Of a stretch of 64,000 bases of DNA, positions 33,312 through 42,505 are shown piece by piece. A program made the translations under genes and the position numbers. The notes beneath the pieces were generated by a model. The model had not been told where the DNA came from and did no database searches. It saw only the letters and a list, made by a program, of their open reading frames with translations. The stretch is from contig JAHLKX010000003.1 in the NCBI GenBank assembly GCA_020444515.1, positions 310,001 through 374,000 of the forward strand, written 5' to 3'. Each line of letters opens with the position of its first letter. Within the stretch, counting starts at the first letter, position 1. Origin of the DNA: Bacteroidota bacterium. Lineage in GTDB: Bacteria; Bacteroidota; Bacteroidia; Bacteroidales; JAADJA01.

Positions 33312-35372
33312 ATGATAAACAGGCAGCTAACAGACCCGCAGAGCATTGTTGTCGTGGGTGGTTCAAATGATATTTCCAAACCCGGTGGAAAGGTGTTAAA
33401 AAATCTCCTCGACGGAAATTATGCGGGTAAACTTTATGTAACCAATCTCAAAGAAACGCAGGTCCAGGGTATCAAAAGTTACCAGGACATCAATGACCTG
33501 CCAGAAGTTGAGCTGGCGATTATTGCCATTGCCGCACGTTTTACTTTGGATGCTATTAAAATCCTGACTGAAAAGAAAAACACACGGGCTTTCCTGATCC
33601 TGTCGGCCGGATTTAGCGAAGTGAGTGAAGAGGGCCGGCAGATCGAAAAACAGATCCTCAACCAGATCAATAAATACAGTGCTGCTTTGATCGGACCCAA
33701 TTGTATTGGTGTTTGTACGCCCCAATACCATGGTGTTTTCACCGAACCCATTCCTAAGCTGCATGCAGAAGGTTGCGATCTGATATCAGCTTCCGGAGCC
33801 ACTGCCTGTTATATCATGGAGTCAGGACTTCAAAAAGGACTTTCCTTCGCCAGGGTTATTTCTCTCGGTAATTCAGCACAAATGGGTGTGGAAGAGATGG
33901 TGAAATTCATGGACGAGACGTTTGATGAAAAAAAATCCAAAATAAAATTACTCTACATTGAAAATATCAAGAAGCCACGCATGCTCATGAAGCATGCAGC
34001 TTCATTGATCCGGAAGGGATGCAAGATCGCTGCCATCAAAGCAGGAAGCTCTGAAGCAGGCAGTCGTGCCGCATCCTCTCATACCGGCGCCCTGGCCAGC
34101 TCCGATGAAGCGGTCAATGCCCTTTTTCGCAAGGCCGGGATCATCCGTTGCGATCACCGGGAAGAGCTTATTGCCGTTGCATCGGTATTTATGCATCCAC
34201 AACTGAACGGTAAAAACATTGCCATCATTACCCATGCCGGCGGGCCGGCCGTTATGCTGACCGATGCCCTCTCGAATGGCGGACTCAAAGTTCCAGCCAT
34301 CACCGGACCCAAAGCTGAAGCCATACTTGAAAAACTGCACCCGGGGAGTTCAGTGGGCAATCCCATCGATTTTCTGGCAACCGGAACAGCAAAGCAACTG
34401 GGCATCATTATCGATGCAGTGAACAATGATTTCAGTCACATTGATGCCATGGTCGTTATCTTTGGAACTCCTGGACTCTTCAAGATCCATGATGTTTATA
34501 ACATCCTGGATGAAAAAATGAAAACTTCAAAAAAACCAATTTTCCCGGTACTCCCCTCCACCCTTACTGCCCATGAGGAGGTTGAGGCTTTCCTGAACAA
34601 GGGACGCATTAACTTCCCGGATGAGGTCATCCTGGGCAAAGCCCTCGCCAAAGTATATACCAATCCCCCACCATCACTTCGGAAAAGTATGGAATTTAAA
34701 ATTGATGCTGATCGTATCAGAAGCATCATGGACCATGCAAGTGCGGGTTATATTTCACCTGCAGAAATCCAGGGATTACTCGACGCCGCGGGGATCCCTA
34801 GAGCAAAAGAAGCCGTTGCTGGTACCCGGGAAGAAGCTTTGCTTGCTGCAGAAGAAATTGGGTTCCCAATGGTCATGAAAGTGGTCGGGCCAGTGCATAA
34901 ATCAGATGTTGGTGGTGTGGTGCTGAACATTGAAGATGAGGCATCCATGATCGCAGAATTCGAAAGAATGATCAAAATAAAAGACACAACCGGCATTCTC
35001 ATGCAGCCCATGCTGAGTGGAACAGAATTATTTGTGGGATCCAAATATGAACCGAATTTCGGTCACATGATCCTGTGCGGATTGGGCGGGATTTATATTG
35101 AAGTACTGAAAGATGTCAGATCGGGATTGGTTCCCATTAGTATGGAAGAAGCCCGTGAAATGATAGATCATCTGAAAGGGAAAAAAATTCTGGACGGCAC
35201 ACGTGGTCAGGATGGAATTGATAAAAGAAAGTTTGCTGAGATCATCGTGCGCGTTTCACAACTGGTATCCGAAGCTGGAATGATCGCTGAAATGGACTTG
35301 AATCCATTGCTCGCCACAAAAGATAAGGTGATGGCCGTTGATGCAAGGATCCGTGTTGAGAAGTCAAGTTGA
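33312..35372 (+). CDS. ADP-forming acyl-CoA synthetase (acetate-CoA ligase, fused alpha-beta)
   Basis: A 686-residue enzyme that converts acyl-CoA, ADP and phosphate to a free acid, CoA and ATP. Residues 1-455 hold the CoA-binding and succinyl-CoA-ligase-like domains (QSIVVVGGSNDISKPGGKVL, GPNCIGVCTP, and RAASSHTGALASSDEAV with phosphohistidine H257). Residues about 460-686 are the ATP-grasp domain (VVGPVHKSDVGGVVLNIEDE, GILMQPMLSGTELFVGSK, EMDLNPLLA). The fused alpha-beta order matches bacterial NDP-forming acetyl-CoA synthetases. Acid specificity (acetate versus branched-chain acids) cannot be read from the sequence. It would complete ATP formation from VOR-derived acyl-CoA. Confidence 0.93.
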   Translation: MINRQLTDPQSIVVVGGSNDISKPGGKVLKNLLDGNYAGKLYVTNLKETQVQGIKSYQDINDLPEVELAIIAIAARFTLDAIKILTEKKNTRAFLILSAGFSEVSEEGRQIEKQILNQINKYSAALIGPNCIGVCTPQYHGVFTEPIPKLHAEGCDLISASGATACYIMESGLQKGLSFARVISLGNSAQMGVEEMVKFMDETFDEKKSKIKLLYIENIKKPRMLMKHAASLIRKGCKIAAIKAGSSEAGSRAASSHTGALASSDEAVNALFRKAGIIRCDHREELIAVASVFMHPQLNGKNIAIITHAGGPAVMLTDALSNGGLKVPAITGPKAEAILEKLHPGSSVGNPIDFLATGTAKQLGIIIDAVNNDFSHIDAMVVIFGTPGLFKIHDVYNILDEKMKTSKKPIFPVLPSTLTAHEEVEAFLNKGRINFPDEVILGKALAKVYTNPPPSLRKSMEFKIDADRIRSIMDHASAGYISPAEIQGLLDAAGIPRAKEAVAGTREEALLAAEEIGFPMVMKVVGPVHKSDVGGVVLNIEDEASMIAEFERMIKIKDTTGILMQPMLSGTELFVGSKYEPNFGHMILCGLGGIYIEVLKDVRSGLVPISMEEAREMIDHLKGKKILDGTRGQDGIDKRKFAEIIVRVSQLVSEAGMIAEMDLNPLLATKDKVMAVDARIRVEKSS

Positions 35373-35472
35373 TTCCAAAGCAAGCTTTTTATATGAAACC
35401 GTAGCCAGCCTTTGGCGTACACGAGATGTTTGTGCTCATAAATTAGAAAAACTTTTATTTGCCTGAAACCAT

Positions 35473-35480
35473 TACTTTTG
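35473..35480 (+). promoter_or_regulatory. -7 box for the GH16-like repeat protein
   Basis: TACTTTTG matches TAnnTTTG, 43 bases before the ATG at 35524. Confidence 0.45.
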
Positions 35481-35523
35481 TATTATTGTCTGTTAATTTT
35501 CAAGTAAAGTAAATTAAATTGAA

Positions 35524-37164
35524 ATGGCTAATATCGCATTTGGAAGCAAGTACTTCATTTTTTCAAAATTCAGTTCCATCCCCAAAACCTCCAAAATAGA
35601 AAAAGACCGGGCTGACCTCAGGAAAGAATATGACGATTACAATGCTTTCAATGAATCTCAAGCATTGCAGGATTTTCGTGAACTGGAACAATACCTTGAA
35701 TCCAAGGAACATATCCACTTAATGAACAAACTGAAAGACCAGAAAAAAGCAGAGGAAGAACGGATCAAACTGTATGAAGCACAAAAAAAATCCAAAAAGT
35801 TTAAAAACCATTTCAAATTCAAAGCCTCAGCCAGACTCAGTGAACACTTAAATTTTGCACAATCGAAGGAATGGAAAAGGTACAATGAGTTGAAGGATCA
35901 GGTTACCAGCAATGAATTCCTCAAACAAAAAACAACGCGTTCGGAGCAGCAAAAAAGATTTGAAGCCCAAACAAAAGAACTGGAAGTATTGGCTAAAGCA
36001 GGAGCTGTTAAGAAGTTCAAAAAGGATCCCGGCAATGAAGAATTAGCCGGAAATACGGATGTTAAAAAATACAATGATTTAAAAAACAAAATAGAGTCGG
36101 AAGATTTCAAGGCAGAAAAAGCAGCAATCGATCAACAACTTCAGGAATCTATCAACCTGGAAAAAGAATACCGCCAGTTGGCCAGGTCCTCGGCTGTTAA
36201 AAAGTTTATTAAATTCGAACAATCACCAAAATACAAAGCATACCTGGCCTTTGAAAAATCAAAAATATTGGCCGATTACCTGGTTTTGGCCGACTACTTG
36301 CGCTCATCGGAACATGCCGATCTTTTAAAAACGATTGAGAGCCAGATGAACCAGGAAAACGATAAAAAGAAAAAATACGAAGAATTTAAAAACAGCAAGG
36401 AATATAAATGGTTTACCAGCCTAACAGGAACCACTAAATTCGATGAATTGAAAAAGTGGAAGGTTGTTTTTGAAGATGATTTCAATGGAGAATTGGATCG
36501 TGAAAAATGGTTGACCCGCTATTATTGGGGCGATCAAATGATAAAGGATGCCTATGCCCTGGAACATGATAAAGCGTTCCCCACCGATGGGAAAAACATT
36601 GAAACGGGCAAAACCATTAAAATCATCACCAGACGGGAAAAAGTAGATGGTAAAGTGTGGAAAATGCCCTTTGGATTTATTCCCCAGGATTTTGACTTTA
36701 CAACCGGACTTATCAATACGGCCAAATCACATCGGCAATTATATGGAAGGATAGAGGCCAAAATCAAGATCAACTTTGCCAAACCGGTGAATTATAATTT
36801 CTGGATGGCCTCTGATAAAATGTTACCCCACATCGACATCCTGAAATTAAGTCATAAAAAATCAAAGGTAGAAGTAGCCCACCATTTTGGAGAGGCTACC
36901 CCCGAAAAAGCTCCTGAAAGGGCCCGGGCAGAATTCAAAGGGCTGGATGTTGCCCAGGACTTTTTCATCTATACCCTGGATTGGACCAAAGAGAAGCTCA
37001 CCTGGAAAATCAACGATGTGGTGGTTAATGAGCAGACCAGGGGCGTTCCGCAAGAGCCGCTATACATTACTTTCAGTTGTGGCATCACCGGAAAACCAAC
37101 CGACTCCGGATTACCGGCCAGCATGGAAGTGGATTGGGTGAAGTGTTACCAGGAAACCAAATAG
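35524..37164 (+). CDS. Helical-repeat protein with catalytically degenerate GH16-like domain
   Basis: A 546-residue protein with no signal peptide. Residues about 20-310 hold several degenerate helical repeats of about 50 residues rich in Lys, Glu, Phe and Tyr; recurring cores are SAVKKFIKFEQSPKYKAYLA, AGAVKKFKKDPGN, SKEWKRYNELKDQV and SKEYKWFTSLTG. Residues about 316-546 form a concanavalin-like domain of GH16 type (WKVVFEDDFNGELDREKWLT, TGLINTAKSHRQLYGRIEAK, YTLDWTKEKLTWKINDVVV, MEVDWVKCYQ). At the active-site position the usual ExDxxE reads HIDILK (H436, D438, K441), so both catalytic glutamates are lost. A binding or scaffold role is likely. The repeats match no domain I can name. Confidence 0.82.
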   Translation: MANIAFGSKYFIFSKFSSIPKTSKIEKDRADLRKEYDDYNAFNESQALQDFRELEQYLESKEHIHLMNKLKDQKKAEEERIKLYEAQKKSKKFKNHFKFKASARLSEHLNFAQSKEWKRYNELKDQVTSNEFLKQKTTRSEQQKRFEAQTKELEVLAKAGAVKKFKKDPGNEELAGNTDVKKYNDLKNKIESEDFKAEKAAIDQQLQESINLEKEYRQLARSSAVKKFIKFEQSPKYKAYLAFEKSKILADYLVLADYLRSSEHADLLKTIESQMNQENDKKKKYEEFKNSKEYKWFTSLTGTTKFDELKKWKVVFEDDFNGELDREKWLTRYYWGDQMIKDAYALEHDKAFPTDGKNIETGKTIKIITRREKVDGKVWKMPFGFIPQDFDFTTGLINTAKSHRQLYGRIEAKIKINFAKPVNYNFWMASDKMLPHIDILKLSHKKSKVEVAHHFGEATPEKAPERARAEFKGLDVAQDFFIYTLDWTKEKLTWKINDVVVNEQTRGVPQEPLYITFSCGITGKPTDSGLPASMEVDWVKCYQETK

Positions 37165-37511
37165 TACTGGATTCTGATCTCTGCATTGAGTTTTAATCAT
37201 TTTGGTTTTCCCGCCAGGTTAGCCATCATCATGTTTTGCAATGGTTTTTTACACATGGAATATCTTTATATTGCCGTATGAACGAACTTCATCACTAAAA
37301 CTCCTATTCTCTCAGTCTCCCCACCTTCCTTAAATTCGATATAAATAAGCAAAATAATCCTTTGAAAGATGAATTGATCAAGGGAATTTCTTAGTTTTGA
37401 TTCAGGAAATATCAGACCTCATCTACTAGCTTGCTATCATCATCTCAGTTATCTTTGGATATTTCCGGGCACCCGTTATTGCATTGAATTCATTCATCAA
37501 AAACATACTGT
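37165..37511. other. Intergenic region upstream of the CoA-transferase genes
   Basis: 347 bases with no credible gene, hairpin terminator or riboswitch-like structure. The only feature seen is a -7 box (TATCTTTG) at 37450-37457. Confidence 0.55.
37450..37457 (+). promoter_or_regulatory. -7 box for the CoA-transferase/symporter operon
   Basis: TATCTTTG matches TAnnTTTG, 54 bases before the ATG at 37512. Confidence 0.45.
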
Positions 37512-38498
37512 ATGTCACAAAATAAAAAATGGATCCCGGTGGTGGCCGAAGGCGAAGCACCCCTGATCCAGCCTGTTGATCTGGATGCTTTCCGCGATCA
37601 CAATCGACAAAAGTCCAAGGCCCTGATTGATAAAGTCATGACCGATGAAGAAGCCATCGAGAAGTTTGTAAAGGATGGCGATTATATTGGATTTGAACTA
37701 TACGGCACCGTCCGATGCCCCATGAGTTTGACAAGAGCATTGGTTAGATCAGGTAAAAAGGATTTCAGGATTGTAGGACAGGGAGTTCACGAACTTGATC
37801 TGCTTTTTGCTGCAGATATGGTAAGGGAGATAGACTTCACCTACATTGGTCTGGAAGTTTATGGCATTTCCGGCAACATGCGCCGCAGAGTAGAAGATGG
37901 TTCGGTAAAGCGCATCGTGGAATGGTCAAATGCAGCCCTTACCTGGCGGTTTAAGGCAGCCAGCATGGGCATTCCGTTTATTCCAACCCGGAGCATGCTG
38001 GGAACAGATACTTTTCATAAGTCTTCAGCCATTGCCATTGAATGCCCTTTCACTGGTGAAAAAGTGGCCTTGCTGCCGGCCCTGATTGTCGATACCGGAT
38101 TCATTCATGTTCATCGCGCTGATAAGCACGGCAATTGCCAGATTGACGGCATCAGTGGTTTTGCCTTTGAGATGTCAAGAGCATGCAAAAACCTCGTTAT
38201 CAGCGCTGAAGAGATTGTCGACACCAGCGAGATCAGAAAACACCCTGATAAAACCATCATCCCCTATTACCTGGTTGATGCCGTGGTTCATGCGCCTTAT
38301 GCTTCCTGGCCGGGAGAAATGAGTGGCAAACATGAACGTGATGAACCCCATTACAAAATGTATGTCGAAAAGCAAAAAACCCAGGAAGGAATGGATGCCT
38401 ATATGAAGGAATGGGTTTATGATCTGCCCGACCATAAGGCTTTGCTGGACAAAGTTGGGAAAAAGCGATTTCAGGAATTAACACTTAAGGAGGATTAA
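37512..38498 (+). CDS. CoA-transferase family I, subunit A (glutaconate/3-oxoacid type)
   Basis: A 328-residue cytoplasmic subunit of a CoA-transferase, which moves CoA between carboxylic acids. Recognisable segments are DGDYIGFELYGTVRCPMSLT, FRIVGQGVHELDLLFAADMV, IPFIPTRSMLGTDTF and HVHRADKHGNCQIDGISG. The length and the long C-terminal segment fit glutaconate CoA-transferase alpha subunits better than the shorter SCOT/AtoD type. The partner subunit follows after 2 bases. Substrate cannot be assigned; the linked sodium symporter suggests an imported carboxylate or an excreted fermentation acid. Confidence 0.88.
   Translation: MSQNKKWIPVVAEGEAPLIQPVDLDAFRDHNRQKSKALIDKVMTDEEAIEKFVKDGDYIGFELYGTVRCPMSLTRALVRSGKKDFRIVGQGVHELDLLFAADMVREIDFTYIGLEVYGISGNMRRRVEDGSVKRIVEWSNAALTWRFKAASMGIPFIPTRSMLGTDTFHKSSAIAIECPFTGEKVALLPALIVDTGFIHVHRADKHGNCQIDGISGFAFEMSRACKNLVISAEEIVDTSEIRKHPDKTIIPYYLVDAVVHAPYASWPGEMSGKHERDEPHYKMYVEKQKTQEGMDAYMKEWVYDLPDHKALLDKVGKKRFQELTLKED
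38486..38492 (+). promoter_or_regulatory. Ribosome-binding site of CoA-transferase subunit B
   Basis: AAGGAGG, a full Shine-Dalgarno inside the end of subunit A, eight bases before the ATG at 38501. Confidence 0.55.
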
Positions 38499-38500
38499 TC

Positions 38501-39268
38501 ATGACACAACAATATTCACCTTCAGAATTACTGATTTGTCTGGCTTCCCGCGTAATGGAAGACGGCACGACTGCATTTATCGGCACAGGGATACCCATGC
38601 TGGCTGCCAGCCTGGCACAGGCCATGCATGCACCCAACCTTGTTCCTGTGTTCGAATTTGGTGGCACTGGGGCCATCCTCGAAAAACTGCCCCTGGCTGT
38701 GGGCGACATGCGTACCTATAATAAAGGGATTGCTGCTTCCGGAATCTGCGACATCATGGAAACTTCACAAAGGGGGTTCATTGAATTCGGGTTTTTGGGC
38801 GGTGCTCAAATAGATAAATACGGCAATCTGAATTCAACCGTCATTGGGGATCATGCTCATCCTAAAGTCAGATTACCGGGAAGTGGCGGCGGCAATGATG
38901 TGGGATCAGCCTGTTGGAGAACCATTGCTATCATGATCCATGATAAACGGAGGTTCATGGAAAAGATTGATTTTGTGACAACTCCAGGATTTCTTTCCGG
39001 ACCTGGAGCTCGCGAGGAAGCAGGACTACCTCGAAATACCGGTCCATATCGGGTGGTTACAAACCTCTGCACACTGGGTTATGACGATGAAACCAAACGG
39101 ATGACGCTGTTGAGTCTGAACCCCGGTGTTACGGTGGACGATGTAATCGAAAATACAGGTTTTGAATTATTGATGGCCGAAGAGATCATCCAGAATGATC
39201 CTCCAACAGATAAAGAACTCAAGATTCTTCGCGAAGAGGTGGACCCTGATGGACTTTACAGGAAATAA
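38501..39268 (+). CDS. CoA-transferase family I, subunit B
   Basis: A 255-residue partner of the preceding gene. It shows the beta-subunit fold with GTTAFIGTGIPMLAASLAQA, VFEFGGTGAILEK (the glutamate here is the probable CoA-thioester nucleophile), GFIEFGFLGGAQIDKYGNLN and KVRLPGSGGGNDVGS, the oxyanion/CoA loop of the family. A complete Shine-Dalgarno inside the end of subunit A and a 2-base gap imply coupled translation and a stable alpha-beta complex. Specificity is unknown. Confidence 0.88.
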   Translation: MTQQYSPSELLICLASRVMEDGTTAFIGTGIPMLAASLAQAMHAPNLVPVFEFGGTGAILEKLPLAVGDMRTYNKGIAASGICDIMETSQRGFIEFGFLGGAQIDKYGNLNSTVIGDHAHPKVRLPGSGGGNDVGSACWRTIAIMIHDKRRFMEKIDFVTTPGFLSGPGAREEAGLPRNTGPYRVVTNLCTLGYDDETKRMTLLSLNPGVTVDDVIENTGFELLMAEEIIQNDPPTDKELKILREEVDPDGLYRK

Positions 39269-39314
39269 TCAAAACTTGAAATTTCCAAAAAATTAACGTT
39301 ACTGATAAAATGAT

Positions 39315-40760
39315 ATGATTACAAAAATCATTGTGATCTCCCTGTATGCACTCATGATCATAATCGTGGGCTACCTGGGGATGAAAAAAACCAAATCATT
39401 TTCTGATTTTTTCCTTGGGGGTGGAAATATCGGACCTTGGATGTCGGCTTTTTCCTACGGAACCGCCTACTTTTCAGCTGTTGTTTTTATTGGATTTGCA
39501 GGGAAAGTAGGATGGGGATTTGGATTCTCGGGAATGTGGATCGGGGTCTTCAATGCCTTCATTGGCGTGCTGGGTGTATGGGCTTTGCTCGGATGGAGAA
39601 TTAAAAAAATATCGGTGGAATATGGCATCTCCACCATGAGTGAGTTTTTTGAGAAACGGTATGATAGTGCTGCCTTAAAAGTGCTGACGCCCATCATCAT
39701 TTTCGTTTTTATGCTCCCCTACTCTGCCGCTGTATTTATCGGACTTTCTTATCTATTTACCTCCTCCTTTCCGGGGATAGAATACTGGCATGCCGTATTG
39801 TTTATGGGTATTTTTACGACGATTTACCTGGTGATGGGCGGCTACAAATCGATGGCACTGATCGATACGATTTTTGGAATGATCATGACGGCCGGGGTAA
39901 TTGTTTTGTTGATCTATACCATTCACGCCGGCGATGGGCTAACGAATATATCGGAAACACTTCATAACATTCAGCCCAGGCTTACGGCCGCGATTGGTCC
40001 TCCAGGCTGGTGGCCGCTGTTTTCGCTGATCATTCTCACCAGTGTGGCTCCCTTTGCCATGCCGCAATTGATCCAGAAATTTTATGCCATCCGCGACCGG
40101 AAATCGGTAAGGATCGGAATGGTTGCATCAACCTTTTTTGCTTTGCTGATCGGCGTGATTGCCTATTTCATGGGATCAACAACGCAGGTATTTTTAAATC
40201 CAATTGATACTCCGGCCGCATTCCTTGCCAATGGAAATCCAAATGTGGATGCCTTAATGCCGGAAATGCTCACCAAAGTCATCCCCGAATCATTATCTGT
40301 CATCATATTATTGCTGATCCTCAGTGCATCCATGTCCACACTGGCAGCCCTGGTGCTCATTTCCAGTTCATCGGTGATCAAAGATTTTTATGCAGGGATC
40401 ATCCAAAAAAACACCTCCGATCAAAACCTCACAAAGTTAATGCGGTGGACCAGTGCAATATTTATTTTGTTGTCAATGATCATTGCCATGTTAAAACCCG
40501 ATACCATTGTGGCCATATTGGGAATTTCATGGGGTGCCATCGGAGCTGCTTTCCTGGGAGCGTTTATCTGGGGGTTGTTTTGGAAGAGAGCCAATAAGCA
40601 CGGGGCATTGTATTCCTCCATAGCCGGACTGCTCACCTGTTTAATCCTATATTTTTCGGGCATGCCATCCCCGCAAGCCGGTACGATTGGGATGGGGGTG
40701 TCGTTGGTGGTGAATCCTTTGGTGAGTGCTATTACAAAAGGGAATACAATAGTCCCATAA
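39315..40760 (+). CDS. Sodium:solute symporter (SSS family)
   Basis: A 481-residue inner-membrane transporter with about 13 hydrophobic helices. SSS family signatures are FSDFFLGGGNIGPWMSAFSY near the start, TTIYLVMGGYKSMALIDTIF, and PQLIQKFYAIRDRKSVRIGM. It lies 46 bases after the CoA-transferase B stop on the same strand and probably shares its transcript. The substrate is likely a small organic solute, perhaps a carboxylate activated by the neighbouring CoA-transferase; that is context-based inference, as SSS members also carry sugars, amino acids and vitamins. Confidence 0.9.
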   Translation: MITKIIVISLYALMIIIVGYLGMKKTKSFSDFFLGGGNIGPWMSAFSYGTAYFSAVVFIGFAGKVGWGFGFSGMWIGVFNAFIGVLGVWALLGWRIKKISVEYGISTMSEFFEKRYDSAALKVLTPIIIFVFMLPYSAAVFIGLSYLFTSSFPGIEYWHAVLFMGIFTTIYLVMGGYKSMALIDTIFGMIMTAGVIVLLIYTIHAGDGLTNISETLHNIQPRLTAAIGPPGWWPLFSLIILTSVAPFAMPQLIQKFYAIRDRKSVRIGMVASTFFALLIGVIAYFMGSTTQVFLNPIDTPAAFLANGNPNVDALMPEMLTKVIPESLSVIILLLILSASMSTLAALVLISSSSVIKDFYAGIIQKNTSDQNLTKLMRWTSAIFILLSMIIAMLKPDTIVAILGISWGAIGAAFLGAFIWGLFWKRANKHGALYSSIAGLLTCLILYFSGMPSPQAGTIGMGVSLVVNPLVSAITKGNTIVP

Positions 40761-40775
40761 AGGCTGTAAAAAGGA

Positions 40776-42416
40776 TCAAATACCCTGCTTATTATTGGTA
40801 TATTTCGTGATCAGCTTAATCCTCAGCTCCTGATAGATTTTCAAAGCTTCATTTTGCCTGTCAATCGTCAGGTTCGTAATAAACTCTTTGGCTTTTTTCG
40901 GGTTCTTTTTGTGAAGTTCCTGAAATTTTTTATCCACCGCTGGTTGCTCATCGAAAAATCGCTTTTCCATGGGATCGCGAGCCGCATGGAGATCCTTCAC
41001 CGCTTCCTGCCAGCGCAGATATAACAAATTATCCACAAAATCTACCACCCAGCGAATGGAATTATCACTGAAAACTTCTTTATCATATGTTTTATAACAT
41101 TCGGCTACATCTGAAACTCCTGCATACATGGGTACATATGGACTCGTATAAGCATTGTCAACATAGAACCAGTAAATACCACCGACGGCATCCGGCAACC
41201 AGCCTCGCAACTGTGCGATCATGCCATATTCACCCCTTGCGCGGGCAACATTTCTCCTGCGATTGATCTTTAAAAGTTTCCGGGTTTCCTCAGTTGGAAA
41301 GGGGGTTGCATAATCACTTTTTACCATTTTGCCATCAGGTCCCGGATAATACCAGGCCGGTGCATTTTCTTTGTCGTAAATGGTTCCCGTGAATGTAGAT
41401 CTTTGAAAGTCCATTACATCCTGTACGGATATTTTTTTGTCAGGCTTTACACTGAATGGGTATAGAGAGAGTGGCTCCACAAACTGGGTATACTGATCAT
41501 CACCCTTGAAAGGATCAGTTGTAAAACGATCCGGCCATTCTTTTAAATCAGGTGCCATGGTAGCATAAAACAACCAAAAGCGACTGGTAGCCCATTCACG
41601 GGCAATGGGAGCATACACCTCCTGCCAAACAAAATCCTGCCCGCTGCTCGGATCATACCAACCCCGGTCAATGGCTTCCTGTTGATAATTGACTGATGCC
41701 CTGAAATTAGCTGTATCCTGCAGGTTGATATTTTTAATGATGCTCCAGTTGGGAATAACCAGGGCATGATCATCCGGTATACGCTGCGCAGCCCAAATGG
41801 CCCCCGGATTATCACATTCGGGATCCCAATGATTACCCACTGCAAAAATTTCAAGCACCCATGCTTCATCGGTATCGGCCAGCACCAGTGTTTCTGATTC
41901 ACCCACACAAGAGGGTCGGAAACCGTACTTTTCCATCAGGGCAGTGATCAGTTTTAATGCCTGACGGGCAGTTTTACAACGCTGAAGCGCTAAAGCCTGC
42001 GCCTGTTCCACTGTCATGATCTGCTTACAGATGGTTTCATCCAACTTTAATTCTTCACGCATGCTGGTGGTACTTTCAGCGATGGTTAACTGAAATTCGT
42101 TCATTTGTGGATAAGCCGATTGAAAATAGCTGAAGGTTTCTTCTACCTGGGGTAAAAATCCCAGCGTGTCACCATAATCACCCAAAGGACGCCCCAGCTC
42201 AGTCATTCCCCAATAAACAGGGACCTGTGCCCCATCGGCAAATTTTTGACCGGGAATGACATGCACACGACAGTCCGGACCGGCATCGCTATGGGAAATG
42301 ATGACCGATCCATCTACAGTGGCCTTTTTACCAGCTACGATGATGGTACAAGCGAATACCGGAATATTCAGCAAAAACAAACTGATCATGAACAGGATGA
42401 ATGACGCTTTTTTCAT
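40776..42416 (-). CDS. Exported C69-family dipeptidase
   Basis: A 546-residue Ntn-hydrolase of the dipeptidase A (C69) family. The signal peptide MKKASFILFMISLFLLNIPVFA is followed at once by CTIIVAGKKATVDGSVIISH, in which the Cys is the family's N-terminal nucleophile. Other family stretches are ESTTSMREELKLDETI, AWVLEIFAVGNHW and WAAQRIPDDHALVIPN. Signal peptidase cleavage at A|C would directly create the free N-terminal Cys, so no separate propeptide is needed. It would release amino acids from dipeptides in the periplasm. It converges on the SSS symporter with a 15-base gap. Confidence 0.9.
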   Translation of the reverse strand: MKKASFILFMISLFLLNIPVFACTIIVAGKKATVDGSVIISHSDAGPDCRVHVIPGQKFADGAQVPVYWGMTELGRPLGDYGDTLGFLPQVEETFSYFQSAYPQMNEFQLTIAESTTSMREELKLDETICKQIMTVEQAQALALQRCKTARQALKLITALMEKYGFRPSCVGESETLVLADTDEAWVLEIFAVGNHWDPECDNPGAIWAAQRIPDDHALVIPNWSIIKNINLQDTANFRASVNYQQEAIDRGWYDPSSGQDFVWQEVYAPIAREWATSRFWLFYATMAPDLKEWPDRFTTDPFKGDDQYTQFVEPLSLYPFSVKPDKKISVQDVMDFQRSTFTGTIYDKENAPAWYYPGPDGKMVKSDYATPFPTEETRKLLKINRRRNVARARGEYGMIAQLRGWLPDAVGGIYWFYVDNAYTSPYVPMYAGVSDVAECYKTYDKEVFSDNSIRWVVDFVDNLLYLRWQEAVKDLHAARDPMEKRFFDEQPAVDKKFQELHKKNPKKAKEFITNLTIDRQNEALKIYQELRIKLITKYTNNKQGI

Positions 42417-42505
42417 ATTTTAAAAGTTTTAGATTTAGTCTGAATTCGAATGGCTAAAAATAGGCAAATAATGACAGAAAGAAACAGGTTTGATTGGTTC
42501 GACAT

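Noticed and set aside
35524-37164. Active secreted beta-glucanase of family GH16
   Set aside because: No signal peptide and both catalytic glutamates replaced (His and Lys).
37165-37511. Riboswitch or small RNA in the 347-base gap
   Set aside because: No stable hairpins, conserved riboswitch core or terminator were seen; only a -7 box.
40776-42416. C69 dipeptidase as a lipoprotein because of the early Cys
   Set aside because: The residues before Cys (VFA) are a poor lipobox and the Cys is the family nucleophile, so signal peptidase I processing is more likely.
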